Shown here one piece after another: positions 47,401-60,958 of a stretch of DNA of 64,000 nucleotides. Location: the NCBI RefSeq assembly GCF_910592395.1, contig NC_088312.1, positions 3,658,001 to 3,722,000 of the forward strand. The letters are read 5' to 3'. The position numbers and the translations under genes were made by a program. This DNA is from Lineus longissimus. Taxonomy: Eukaryota; Nemertea; Pilidiophora; Heteronemertea; Lineidae. The notes beneath the pieces are model-generated. The model saw only the letters and a list, made by a program, of their open reading frames with translations. It did no database searches and was not told the DNA's origin. The number at the start of each line of letters is the position of its first letter. Within the stretch, counting starts at the first letter, position 1.

Positions 47401-49932
47401 CCCCTTTCGTGTGAAGGTGTACTTTGAGCATGGTATAGATCTATATTTGAATTCGTCATTTGTAATCGATCGTTTTCTAATTGAATTTGATTTTACCTTT
47501 TATTCGTTAATGAAACAAAACCGAGTCAATATCAAAACAATCGCATTGCATCAGGGGAATCGAAAAATATTTTTCGTGCAAATCAATCTTCGACTCCCTT
47601 GGCAATATCGGTTACTTAACTCTAGTGTTCCTTGTGTTTATATTTCCGCAATAGAATAGCACAAATGGCACTCAGGTGCGGTTAAGATTTATTCAGCGAC
47701 GATATGGACTCCTAATATCCGACCATTCGCTCTCTTAAGGATTTTTATTGTTATAGTATACTCCCGTGGTTAGGGAGGACAATAGCGCTATTTTATTTGG
47801 CTTAAGATGGTCCCAGCATCAAGCTACTGTGGATTAAAGGCACAATCTCTTCAATTTAGGATGCTATAGCGAAATTGGCCATTTAGTTGCTTTTAACGGG
47901 GAAATATTATAATAACTGCTGTGGATGTTTTTGGATCAAATAGACACTGTTTGGTCAATCCCACTTGCTTTCTTCGACAGTCTGTGAAAATAGCTAACTT
48001 TAATTTGCTGGGTTGCCGCGCTGGTTCCCCTGGAGTTCTGAAATCACGTTTAGGAAATGGGTTTCTGTTCGAAGTGTATTCTTCATTCTGAGACGTGACT
48101 GAATTTCTAATTCGGCAAAGATTTATTTTCCATCAAAATGTGAATGCACTCTGCCTGGTTATAGGGACAATTCATCAACATTTCTCTCTCAGGAATTCCT
48201 GACAACCTTTTTTTCCTGAGACTTCCGGCTGTCTTGCCCAATCAGAATGCCTAAATTCTGCATCACCAGTTTAGACATTAGCCAATCAAAGGCGTTATAT
48301 TCAAAAGGTTTCGTGCTGTAAAGAGTTGCTGAATATCTATTCTCTCATCTCTTCTTAAATAATATTGATCTTTGTTATCTACTTTTTCACAAGGAATGGT
48401 TGCGAAGAAGTCGTCACTAACCACGCTTTGAAGTCAAATGTTTTCGTAGTCTTGCGTTTCAAATCGCGGCCACCACCGTCTTTCATGACACTGCATGAAC
48501 CCAGTAATCCACTGGCGTCGTCCGCCCGTCACTTTCTAAGTTGTATCAGAGATAAGAATGTTTCTCAAACAGGTATAATGATAACACCCTGAAGCAAAAC
48601 GAGCAGGTCGAAGGTTCAGGCTTAAGAGGCGTCAGCTCCTTTCATCTCTCGGCGAAGACTCGCGTCCATAAGCTAATTCTGTAATCTTCCTAATTTGTTT
48701 AGATGTCGAGCCGATCTTTACACGTTTGTTAAAAGTATGATGGCGCACGAATTTATACAGTGTCACATTGAAGTTAATCAAGTTTGTCTTTGTGCGTGAT
48801 AAATATTACCATCTTTTCCTCATCGGTGTTCAAGCAAACACATCTTTCCCTTAATTCCGCCCAGGAAGATACATTTTCTTGATCACATTCAGGAAAAAAC
48901 TGTTACAGTCTCTCATTTTGCTCTTCACTCACCAAAGAAAATCACTGCATCAACTGTCATTCTCGAAGCAGATCGCATGACATTCTCTCGATACAATACT
49001 CTGCACGGGTATAAAGAAATTTTCACAAACGCCGGTCGATCCGTTGTGATTGCTAGAACCCAGTGTGATATCTGACAGTTTTCCAAATGTCTGTGTTCCC
49101 CAAACGCAGATTGACGAGATAAGAATTTCCCGGACGATAGATGCCGGTCGCACGACGACGTAGACGAACCTTCATCAGGTCAAGGCAATTCGGCAGGAAT
49201 TTTCGCCAAACGTAAAACTAGATTAATACCACAGAAATCCCGATTGTAAAATAACTAAAGCTCAGTCATTGATAGAAAAGGCCCGGCAGTATCGATTGAT
49301 TAATTGGATTGAGTTGTAAGAACCGGAGAGAATTTCTCTCGTCAACTCTGATATGCTCATTTCCTGTCCCGTTCGGCGGACATGAAAGCTTTCTCCATAC
49401 CAGATGACTGACTGACTGAGTTGGCGGTGATTGTCGTTGTATGTGTGGCAAAGGCCGACTTATTAAAGCACGGGTAAATGGTGTGGCCGAAAGGTCCAGC
49501 GTGCAGCGAATTTGACAGCAACCGGAGCCAGATATTGTTATTGGAAACTAGGCAAATGGCGAAGTCAAAAGGCTGTGTGTCTATGAGCGATAAGGTTGAC
49601 GAGTACAGGCCGCTAAACTGTTATTGAACGTAAGGTGAAAGTCGTGGTCGAGCCGTGTCGAAGAGGTTCTGTGCCATGCGAAAGCTGACTGAAATCGGTT
49701 GCCCATCGTTGTAACCTGAAATTATGGAGAATGGTGTTAAAATGACAAAAAGCTATGTTCCGTGTTTATAGCAAATGCCGACATGCAATGGCTCTCCATC
49801 TTACTCTACACTTAACTGTGAATTGTGAAATGACATTTTGACAGTTTGGATGCTTAAGGTGAACCACGGTGCAACGAACGACGGAGAGGTTCAGCGCCTG
49901 GCGAAAGCCGACATTTAACGCGCTCTGCCCAC
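44467..49932. other. Gene-poor region
   Basis: I see no convincing gene in about 5.5 kb. A short ATG segment at 46719-46780 (MPTVGRVLRRMILR) ends at a strong donor ATCAG|GTACGT and follows an octamer ATGCAAAT at 46672, but nothing joins to it. Confidence 0.4.
45079..45093. repeat. Poly-C tract (15)
   Basis: Fifteen consecutive C bases, prone to sequencing error. Confidence 0.9.
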
Positions 49933-49970
49933 CCAGAGTCTTTCAATAACTATATATTGAAAGACTCTGG
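49933..49970. repeat. Perfect 16-bp hairpin
   Basis: CCAGAGTCTTTCAATA and its exact complement are separated by ACTATA, flanked by CCCAC on the left and CCCACC on the right. Confidence 0.93.
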
Positions 49971-52900
49971 CCCACCTTATCAGTTATTGGACAATCAAGA
50001 TGAAGTGTTGAAGTGGCCGGGAAGCTTCATGTCTCCACAGCGAATGCCGTGTTGCGCTTGTTCTATAGCAGTAGCCATATTGGAAAACAATAATACCATT
50101 AACTCTGGTTAAGATTTCTTTATCGACATTATTTCCAAGCCAGCAGGGTTTTCTTAGCAAGATTGTTAAGGTAATCAGGCGTTCGAAACCAGTTTTTCTA
50201 TTGTGTGAATGATGCCATGAAATCAACTACATTATGGAGGGGCAGTTAACAAGTTTTCGCGATAGATGCATGGACCATAATCGACCGTTAACTTTCTATA
50301 ATCATATTCTTCATTGATAGATCAAACTTGTTAGATAAACAAATTCACTTTGAAGGACTTTACATTTTGGAACATGCTCCTAGTAGTTAAAAGTAAAATA
50401 CAGTCTGATACTAACGACACAATGAGATGCTAGCATTTACGGATGCGTTCGGCGACACTATAGCATCGCCCCGATAGAGACAAATAATCGAGGATTTGCA
50501 TAATTCGCCCAGATCGGTTTCCTATTCTACACGTATACCAAGATACATCCTTCGGGAATAGCAAACCTTGGCACTTAGGAGCACGCCATTCCCCGCCAGA
50601 GGCCCGTCGCCAAAAAGATCACACCATGCCGGTGTTCCTTTTAATATTCCCACGGAGGCAATTCGATACTATCAACATGATTACTTGGTTAATACAACAG
50701 ATTATTCCCGGTCCTTACGGACCTGATAAACGACTATTCGGAGCCGTAAATGAAATAGGAGAGCGGAGCATGTATTATACGTTTGTCAAATTCGCCTGAG
50801 ACTCTCACAACCAAAGAAATAGAGAGAGGCGTTCTAAAACACCTTGGTTACAAAGTAGTTCTGTCTACAGTGAGTGTATAATTCCCTGTCCCTCGTTTAG
50901 GTGGCAGCGGTTATGGTAGGCGACCATAACTGTTTGGGCTGTACAAAATATTTCAGCAGTCAATTTTCATTTACGTGTTTACTTTGAGGTGTCTTAGGAA
51001 GAGAAATGGATACCTCACTATTGGTATTGGTTCTCTCTCTAAAAAACCCACGGTGGACGCCTCCTCGGTTTCGACCCACATTATAGCTCCACCCTCCAGT
51101 CCGGTATCAATTCTATAAACGCGATGTATTGAGTAGTTTGCTGTGTTGTTACAATCCGCGATGCCAAAAATGCCTTAGTCTCTTACAACTGAATACGATA
51201 CACACTATATATATCAGCTTGCTTTGCGTGTGACAATCCATGGTGCCACAAAATATAGGGATGCAACTTAATCCATGGTGCCTGGGTCACGTATTAAGTC
51301 TCTTAACTAAAGACTTATAGAACTCGTACAGCAGACTTGGAGCTAGCTGCATTGTTACTTCAATCCTTGGTGCCTCTGATTTCCCTTGGTGGGAATGTTT
51401 ATCAGCAAGACAGATCCAACATTGAAATTATTTATATAAGTCTTGCCTTGTTATTGCGTTGGTCAGTGTTGAAAGGTCGGGACACAAAAAGTAATGTGAA
51501 CACATTAGTATCAAAGAGAACATGGCAATGTACAAGGTGCTGTAACATGGTTCTTCTCTTAATGCTCCCCGCGTTATTACACCTGAAAAACTCTAGTCTA
51601 TTAGTGTTGGAGCAGTATACTGCTGGTATTGGGGAGATGAACACCGAAGAAAAAGATATCTCGTCAGCTCTTTACACCGGATATGTTATATGCCGTGCAG
51701 TGGTATTTAAGTTGAAATATCACTGAATATCTTCGATGTGAATCATTCCAAGGTGAAATTTAACCGAAGTTTAGATTGGAAATGTGTTATGTTACCTTTA
51801 CAAAAATGACATATGGTTTTTTGCTTCTTGGAAGAGATGTCCTGAAGCATCAATCGTTGATTCCGCCGAAAATGGGGCGGTGGCCACTTGCCTCTTGTAC
51901 TTCTCCTTAAATCCGCCACAATAATCACTCTTTGACACAAACTGTTGCTCACCGGTTCTCATGATTAATATCTCAGGACGGTCCATGTTACGGAACCTAT
52001 GGCTCGTTATATTGCGACCAATTAAGTGAGTCGCTGGAGGCACGGTCATGTTCAACGCCTTCAGCCATACACCGGTGACGACCAAGAGAGCGGCCCGCTT
52101 ACATGCTAGCACTGCTAACTTTGATTACAGACAGTATAGGAACCGGTGGAACCCGCTGTTTGACAAACATACATACCGTACTTAGTACTCTCGCCTTCTT
52201 AATTTAGCGAACATTGCTTGTAAGTGAAAATAAGACCACATCTGAGTGGAAGTCGTGGCCAATTTACGCGCCGTCGGTAAAAGTATGACATGTAGTCGCC
52301 TTTACCGGTAACGGAATCAGTCGAGACACGGGGAGTCTTTCAGACTGATGGGTGTAGGTGAAGTCAAAACACTAGCGGCGCTGTTTTAATCATTAATGCT
52401 CCTTAAAAAAAGCACTTGGATATCATGAACCTGTAGAAAAAGGAAGTACGTGACAGGTACTAGAGGTGCTTTTATGCATAAAGCCTGACCGTCGAAGCCT
52501 TGCCGTTCAGAGTGTGAGGCCGGTTATAAGCTTGGAGGACACTCACGTCACAAGGCTAAACGATGTTTTTCATTACCGCTAACAACATTGACGAGAGTCC
52601 GTGGCTAGTCATCTGCAGTCCATTGATATTTTCTTCACATTTTTGCTGAGACATAGCAAGCAATGACATCCACGTTTACCTCTAGGTACATGTGCATACA
52701 TGTATCTTGAGAGTCGTATACCGCAAAGCAAGATTTATTTCTTGTTACTGCAACCTTGTTTTTTCACGATGGACCTTTCCATCGCTGCTTAAAGCACGAT
52801 GGGGCGCATCATACACTCGTTTATTGCAAGCAAGACTACGTGAGCAGCGTATAAAGCCCATATTAATTCATTAGACTATTGACCGTCAGATATTTGACCC

Positions 52901-54115
52901 ATTGGGACACAGGAGTGGTAGTGCTAACATTCCTCTCCTCTCGGACCCATTTTACATGTTAGAGCCAGATGACTAAACAGCCCCAGTATTTCAACGGCAA
53001 CTTCGGGAAAATGGGTCGCACGAAAATACAATGATGGTCGGTTGCCTTGAAACCATGGACATGTACATGTAGTAGTTCTAAAATCACCTTTAGAAGCTAT
53101 TCGAATTCCTTATAAGTTGGGTGTGGGCACACGTTTTGAACAGTAACGTTAGTTCCTTTATCATTTCATTGACATTCAAAACAAGTCATTAGATTGATCT
53201 AAATTGCAATATGTATCAGAAGCTCTTTTCTAAACGGGTGGAAGTGAAAGAGTTTTTCTATGTCATCCAATTAATAACACTTCCAAGCTCAGATATTTCG
53301 TATAAAAACCTAATTGATTTTGGAAGCAAGTTTATCTAGACTTACAACGTGAAACAATCTGATGAGGGAATTGATTTCGTACGGGTAATACACCCTCTAA
53401 CGCGGCAAGGCTTAATGTATATTTTGATTTGATTAGTTTCCTGATGGAAGTGGCAAAGTAGTGGTCAGACTTGATTGATTACGAGATTGTAAAGGTTTTT
53501 GTAATGGGTTCAGAACTTTGCGGTCGTACGGAGCGGGGTCGAGAGACGTCAATACTGCTACTCGATCTAAAGGGCTTACGCCGTTGCAGGTTATTGGGTC
53601 AGACCATTTGGGCACGCGGACGGGTCACATACCCAAGAATGATAACTCGTGATGTGCATGAACAGAAAGTTTATCGTTGTAACTTTGTAATTACATGTAT
53701 GTAATTACGTTGTACTTCGTTCGTGTAATCTTTACATCAGCAAGACCATGTAAAGAAGGGCAACGACCTAAAAGAAATTGATTTTAACGCCCAAAAAACA
53801 CATCACGCAAACGCGATTCGTCCAGACCATAATAAAGAGCAAACTCGTTTACGTCTCGCCAACAGTCACACCAAGCTGATGTCAGTCATCCATGCATTAA
53901 TCTGCATCGGATTTTTGTTCGATTGATGTTTTCTGAAATCACCGGTATTGGACATGCATGCTAAAGCGAGCCCCGCAACCAGCCCGAGTTTTAGTAAGTG
54001 CTATTTCGTCGCATTAGCCAGCCAAAAAGTGGGTCCGTGATTCGGCATACAACGGTGGCTGGGAAAGGACATCACATGATTTTTTTTTCAACATGAAATT
54101 TTTTTTTCAAGCAGG
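49971..54115. other. Gene-poor region
   Basis: No supported gene. The longest frame, 51337-51726 plus (129 codons), lies within what chance gives and shows no domain. Confidence 0.4.
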
Positions 54116-54237
54116 ATCTCGATCGATGGACTTATTATCTCGAGCGCTCGGGATAAATAACTCGGGCGATCGAGATATTATTTCCGATCGGGTTATTTAT
54201 CTCAATCGCTCGAGATAATAAGTCCATCGATGGAGAT
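54116..54237. repeat. Palindromic element of ATCTCGATCG-type sequence
   Basis: The arm starting ATCTCGATCGATGGACTTAT at 54116 is matched by its complement ending at 54237. The first about 30 bp pair nearly perfectly and the pairing continues with mismatches to the centre near 54177. It is made of repeated CGAG/ATCTCG motifs and preceded by two T8-T9 runs. Confidence 0.88.
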
Positions 54238-56494
54238 ATTGCCTGGAAAAAAACCTACCAAAGGCTGTGATCACTTTCAACATTGAGTAGCCAAGGCGGC
54301 GAACACAACCTTGCACCAAGCGCGACGATCTCAGATCTCAAATTTCTGATTTATAGTATATATATTTCAGAGGCAGCGCTATAAACACGTTGATGCCTCT
54401 TGCGACCACAACTGCCATACGCAAATATGATGTTATAACTATGAGCTACCGGGCAGCCATTAGATGATGACTGCGAGAATAAGTCGGGTTCTCAAAAATT
54501 CTCTCTTGAAAGCCGGAAGCTTTTAAAAAAATCACAATAAACATCAACTGAGTGCATCAGGGAGATATATATGTACATGTATACTTCAATCATAGACATT
54601 TTGTACGCCCGTGCTTCGATCAAGCATGTCTCTGCATAAGTCAAAGATCCAGCATGGTATGTGATGGCGCATTTCTAAACTGAATTGTACTGTGGTGATA
54701 GTCAAATGACACTGTCCATCTGGGTCTAGACATATCTTCGTCACAACCATCGAACTGATTTTACCAAATAGCATGGATATGGTCGACTTGGGTATAGGTC
54801 ATGACTCTGCAGCAATGTTAGACGGAAAATGAAGACCATGTTCCTCTAAGGACACGAAAAGAATGAGAAGGTAATTGAAGTGAATTTAGAGAGAAATATA
54901 CGCCCTAACTCTACATGACCTGTAACAAAAGCCGCAACAACACGCTCTTACAAAGTGCCAATTACAACACCGTCCCAAGATACTTGGCTGACCGATCATC
55001 GACCCTGTGGATTACATATCCTTGCCCATTCAAGCAATGACCAGAAACCAACACGGTCGCCTGACTACAAAGCGCCATGGGAAACGTCACGTTAGAATGC
55101 ATCTCATCGGAAATATCACTAGATTCCGTGACCAAAGGTCGGGGTATCCCGCGAGGCAGTTCCTTGAACAGCTTGCTATCCCGTTCACGTTCAATGGGTT
55201 TCCTGCAAAAGCAAGCTTTGGTGGACCGTGAGACTGACCGTCAGTAATTAAATTATTCCAATTTCCTTCCGACAGGTAACCACATTTGATTGACTTTGCC
55301 TGCAATACGGGACTTGCTGCTTCAGTTTCGTTCGAAACCGTCTAGTTTTTTGGTCCAAAAAACTTCCGACCATTACAAATCACGCTACACTCGATTTGTG
55401 CGTGATAGGAATTTGACTGGACATGAAGACGCCGTGCATATACTCGATACTGCGAGAACTGCTGTTGGGCGTTCATCAAAAGCAACTATGTTTGCTGTAA
55501 AATCATCGAAAAACTTTACAAAAAGCATCCGGAGTCACATGACAGAGAAATGCTACTCCTCAAGCGATCAGAGATGGAGACGGTGTCAGACTTTTGTGAC
55601 TTTGCAATCGGAACCTGAATGATCTGATCGGCAACGGCTTACGAGTTTTGCCTCTTTAAACAAAGAAATTGGTATATTCGATCAGATTTACGCAATGGAC
55701 TGCCATCGTATCGGGAACTAGGTTAGGCCTACTGTGTCCTGGTGCAACAACTCACGTCGCAAAACGTTCAAGGTACAAAACCTGATTTATTATTTACCCG
55801 TTGATTGGTATACTTTCCAGTGTGTTCTGTCCGACGAGTTGACGCAACAGATGTATAATTGATTCTACCCTGCTGCTAATGAGAGTTATTGTTGACGATG
55901 CAATTGTGGGAATTGTGGCATATTGTAATAATCATGACAACTGTTGGTACCGCACTGTGGTGCAAAGGTAACAACGCACTAACGCCTTGCAAGCGTCTGT
56001 AATTGAGGCCTCCGTGATACCATTTCGGAGAGTCGGATGTATTTAACACAACCTAACGATACTCAAAACAATATCTCATCTTAGCATATGACGCAAGTAT
56101 TGTCTAAACGACTAAGCGTAATATAACGTGAATATTACTTTATCGCCTAACATTTCTCAGGGTGGGAAAAATGGTCTTCATTAATCTTTAATGGATTTCC
56201 CGAGAAGATGCCTAAAACCTAACACGTCCGCCGAAAGGATTTTTGATTCGTGACAATTTCTAATTACAGAATGCAAGTACGACAGGGATATTTTCTATAA
56301 TCTGGCATTTCTTTCCTTTTTAGAAAATGTCATGGCCATGTTCTTTGTATGAATGTGAGATTGGGTCTTAAGTAAAGGCAACCATGCTACATGGAGCTAA
56401 ATATTTCCTTTTTAATGGAAATGGCCCGTGATGACATATTGAAACGTTCAGATAATGGCAGTTCGTTATTTGCTGTGACGATAATATTGATTTC

Positions 56495-56517
56495 TGATGA
56501 TGATGATGATGATGATA
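56495..56517. repeat. GAT microsatellite
   Basis: A perfect run of GAT units, followed by an inverted ATC run (ATCATCATCAT) that could pair with it. Confidence 0.85.
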
Positions 56518-56558
56518 ACCATGATCATCATCATAAGAAAGTAAAGTTTGTTTAAAAA

Positions 56559-56712
56559 ATGGTGTTCAGCGCGCCACTGATCAATCTTTCATAAATTTTT
56601 TCTTATGGTCATTCGAAAGCTCCGCCTGAGTAGACTTGCTTCTAGATACATCTCTCATTTAGAATCGTCATGTTCTCAATCTGCGTCTAGGTAATGGTGT
56701 TCAGCGCGCCAC
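56559..56712. repeat. 19-bp direct repeat, 135 bp apart
   Basis: ATGGTGTTCAGCGCGCCAC occurs at 56559-56577 and again at 56694-56712. The GC-rich core GCGCGCC stands out in AT-rich DNA. Confidence 0.9.
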
Positions 56713-59043
56713 CGATACCTATTCCCTCGCCCAAGGGATTGACAAACCATTCATATCGCCGAGGTTTTTCCAGCAGCAGTGGTCCTAATGTTTATTCAAG
56801 TAGAAACCAGCTCACCCTTAGTTATTTATCAGAGCGGACATCAGTGAGTCCCCCGAGTCAATATGTCACCATTTCAATTCTTATTTTTTTACAACTGAAT
56901 GGGTCAATAAAGGTACGAAAGGTGATGAATAGAGCTACTACGTTGCAAGAAAAACATGTCCTAATTATGATTCTTGATCTTTGTTCCTTAATGAATAATG
57001 ACACAAATTACCCATCCTTAAGACAATGTGCGTTTCATTGCATCATGAAATAATGCCTATTAATGTATCGTGAATTCATTTAAAGACGAGTGGACAATAA
57101 TGAAATAAAAAGTACATGTATTCTGTCTGGATTATAATGATTCATTAAATCCTTTATGCACTGATACAGTGTACATTTGGCCTGATGGCAACTGCTAATG
57201 ACGAGGAAGGCGAAGGTACCGAAGGTCAAAACAATCATTGACCTGGTGTTTTAACTTTGCGTGATATCATTTTAGATTAACCTATTCGGCTTAATGCCAC
57301 GCTAGTGACTTAGTCGTGTAAACGACTAGTGGGCCCATATCTTTAGGAAACACCGCCTTCAGACTATTGCAATGGGCCGTTGGATGGTAAATCAGATGTA
57401 ACCAGGCCGTGTCCCCTTTGCAAATGAAGATATCGACGCGTTATTTGTGAGCGGACATGTTAGCTGGCGGCTGATAAGACTGCCAGCAGATCTGCAATGG
57501 CTGGCTGGAGAGTGGGTCCTATAAGAAAGTACCATTAGAAGGTATCTATTGTCCAACAAAACACTTGCTTTGAATATTGATACAGCGAAAGAACTAAGAC
57601 CACAGCGCCAACACCGGAGACTTGATTGCATATTTCGAACAAGAAAAGTAAAGATTGAAGTACGAACCACGTCACGCCTTCCTCTAGTTGTAACCGGTAG
57701 TAGAAACGTTGATGCTGATGACATTCAGCAAGGACAGAGCAAAATATCGCTTCAAAAGACCGTCACATTTTTGGTGACGGCCTGATCGGAAGGTGCCACT
57801 TCCGACTTCCGCTATATCTTTTGACGTTTGAAGCTACATACTCGACTAGGGTATAGGCGTCTGTTAGTTACGTATGGTGACAAATTTACTTCATAATGTT
57901 GTTTGTGCATCACAATATCGAGTTCATTAATGATATCAATCGGGCGCTTGGACTAATGCTTTAGCGTGATATCACCATCTCACGGCAGGAATATGCGTGA
58001 CCCGAGGACCTAATGGAGGAATTTACCTTCATAATTGACGCCAGCATTATTTGGTAAATGGACGTGGAAGCAAAATTAACGTTTTTTTCCCATTTATATT
58101 TACGGTTAGACAAGCAGGGGATCCTGGGTGTGCTTCATGATCATAATAAAATCCAATCCCTGACCGTTATGGACCCAATAAATGTACCTTGTTGTCAGTG
58201 CTCCTGACAGATAGACCTAGTCTTGCCCTGTTAACTGTTTTGTTTATATTCTCCCTACTTCTACAGTGATAAATTCAAATATTCTACTAGTGCTGTTCTG
58301 CCAGTTGTGTAAGTCATGGTACATTTTGCATGAGATTTTCGACTCTGACTATAGTAAAACTTGTTTGTGGGCTTAAGTATAAGGTTTTCTTGAGGTTTGA
58401 CACGTTTGTCAATAATTTGTTTATCGTTTACCGACAAACAACCCACCACAATAGAATAACTTTGCTGATAATTCAACACTTAGCCTATACATTAAGCCGA
58501 TCAATTTCCAATTCCCATTGACAATTTGAATAATAAAGATACCAGAATTCGAAATGAATTTCCCTTTATCTGTCGTGACGTTGAAGATAATGGAATTTAT
58601 TAAATGTCAGTGCTGCATGAAGTGCGAGTCAAAACTCAGTTTTGGATGTTCCTTTTTAAAGTTGATAATCAACAAGGGAGCTTTCGTATTAATACCCGAT
58701 CAATCATTTGCCAATCCTGCAACTATTCGATCAAAATATCGGAAACTACAATGTACAGCATCTGATGTTATTATTTGTGTTTGTATAGATTCTTTATCGT
58801 GTATTGATGCAAGATGAAAAAGATGAAAATGGCCATCATAATTTGCACACTGGGCGGAAATATTAATGCCGATCTGTAAACGATCTCACGCTAAACATTC
58901 CTTTTCCTGTGTTTTGAAACACGAATTGTGTCCGGGAATTGAACTATACGCATCACCAAAAGATAGGTCGACGACAGCAAAACGCCAACAGGTCTGGTAG
59001 AAGCCAATGCACCACTGCGCCAAAGGACAAAGTCCGGCCAATA

Positions 59044-59406
59044 GCATTCCGCGAAGTTACTATTTATAGCTCACAAGGTCATTTGCATAAGATATTGATG
59101 ACGTTTTAGTCACGTGACAGTCGGACATCGACACTTATTTCTACGCATTTGAGCTTATTTCAAAGTCAATTATCTTTGACCCTGCATTGTTTTTAGTATG
59201 AATGATACCATAGAGTCAGAGTGAGAAATATTCAGAACAATTATGTAGTATTTCCAACACTCGGACATGTGCCAGATTGAATCTAACTGCTCCAGTTAGA
59301 AAGCCTGAATCCATAACGAAACCGCATGTTTGTCCGACATTGCCTGTAATTCAGCGATGGGGAAATAGAGGGCAGCAGCTGCAGTGACGTCATCTTCGCG
59401 GAATGC
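59044..59406. mobile_element. MITE copy 2 (363 bp, inverted relative to copy 1)
   Basis: It begins GCATTCCGCGAAG and ends CTTCGCGGAATGC, a perfect terminal inverted repeat, and is flanked by TA on each side. Over its whole length it is the reverse complement of 18322-18684 with scattered substitutions. Its terminal repeats are better kept than those of copy 1. Confidence 0.87.
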
Positions 59407-59409
59407 TAT

Positions 59410-60689
59410 ACACCGTGAAGGTCCACACTCAACCACTGCACCGCAAGACATGATTTCCAATGGGAAATGAACCTATCATTCCATTAACTCCTTGCGAAAT
59501 AACATGGATATTTCAATTAATCAAAACTTTGCTGCCAATTAGGCCTTAGGCTTCCTGTGAGATCAGATGAGGGTGAATAACGTCCCCATAGATGTGATAT
59601 GACCTTTACATGTAAATGGACAACGTTTCTAAGCTTTCTGTCCAACTTGAGGTGACGATGGTGTTACACTAAGGGTTATGGAGGAATCCATTTTCTGCTG
59701 ATAAAATAGCTTTACCTCGCCATCTTATGGTACATGCCAAGTTACGCCGCAAAATTCACTTCCTTTTTGTGCTCGGAGGCAGATTTATTTCTCCCTAGGT
59801 GCGAAAAGTGCAGTGACATGGCCGCTCGGGTCGAACTAGCTTGAAATTTGTACCATTTTTTTCTTGTGAGCGATAAATCCTTCAGGCTCTCAGCCTGTTA
59901 TTTAATGGCTAAAACGTTCTTTTAACGAGCAGTGCCGCAAGTAATGTCACTTTCTCGCCTAGTTCCAGTACGCCCCTCCAATTCACACGATGCAATGCAC
60001 AAGGAGGGAAGCTAGCTGTTTAATTATAAGAAGTATAGAAGCTTGTTTCAAAGTTTCTATTCTCAATCTAATTTTAATCTAATACAATGTAGACCAATTA
60101 AATTGTCACATTAAGGGTATAAATTACCGCCTGCTCAATACAATGCCCTTTATTTTCCGTGCCTTTAGTCGGTATCACTGCGAGCTTCGGTAAAATGTTC
60201 CCAAATCGCTCCAACACTCATTGCTATGGAATTCCGAAGTTGTCAGAAAAAATTAAAGGTTGGCAGTAAGGCAGTTTTCCCATTTTAATTGTCAAAATAT
60301 AAAGTTATTTTAAACGACGTATTTTTTTCGGCGATTGTCTATCAAACTCAAGAACGTTTTACGGTTGTGTAATTGGATTGAACTAACCGTTAGTGTATCT
60401 TTTTGAGGACGATATAAAAGGCATTCGTGATTTATTAGAAGATAACGGACTAAATGGGCCAAACTGTGGGTTGCCGCGGAATCCTTTACGATCAACTCGA
60501 AAAAAACAGGTAGGGGTCGATATATATTTTATCAAAACTGGTTCAGTATAACTTGATTTCATGCACGCAGAGTGGTATGATCGTTCTTTGAAATTGTACT
60601 TCGTCTGAATTACATGCATCGTCAGTACACCCAGACACTTCATCAGTGAGTGACGTGTCGGTCATTGTTTGTCTATTCGCCTGCAAAAG
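59410..60689. other. Intergenic DNA
   Basis: No supported gene. Confidence 0.45.
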
Positions 60690-60958
60690 ATGGATGACGT
60701 CGCCACCAGAATAAAAAAAGGGTCACTCAATGATGAAGTCTTGCAATGCACACATATTTTCAGAGGTAAATTTTCAAACTCAGTGATAGAATTAACTTAC
60801 CAGCGCGTATGTTTTGAGTTTGAGATCAACAGGTGTTTGCTACTACAGGTATGATTATGAAAGGCTTTCTCTCTCCTCAAATCTCACTCAAAACATTAAA
60901 TCGTATTTTAGAGGTTCCGGTGCCAATTAGTAGGTTGGTGTGTCATTCGATATACAAG
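60690..60958 (+). CDS. Candidate pair of small coding exons
   Basis: ATG at 60690 in strong context (AAAAGATGG) opens 25 codons (MDDVATRIKKGSLNDEV) to donor TTCAGAG|GTAAAT at 60765. A second exon, 60912-60958, follows acceptor CGTATTTTAG, matches in phase, reads VPVPISRLVCHSIYK and ends at donor TACAAG|GTAAGA. A later acceptor at 61384 would give an early stop. Short and unrecognised; chance is possible. Confidence 0.25.

Larger units (their letters stand above)
54238..59040. other. Gene-poor region
   Basis: No firm gene. The frames at 55290-55622 and 57392-57785 lack a proper ATG start or domain content. The frame at 56694 begins inside a short direct repeat and is Ser/Pro-rich (GFSSSSGPNVYSSRNQ) but has no donor. 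Confidence 0.4.

Noticed and set aside
51337-51726. 129-codon plus-strand ORF
   Set aside because: About one frame of this length is expected by chance in the window, and it shows no recognisable content.
55290-55622. 110-codon plus-strand frame
   Set aside because: It starts at TTG rather than ATG, has no domain and no splice signals that fit.
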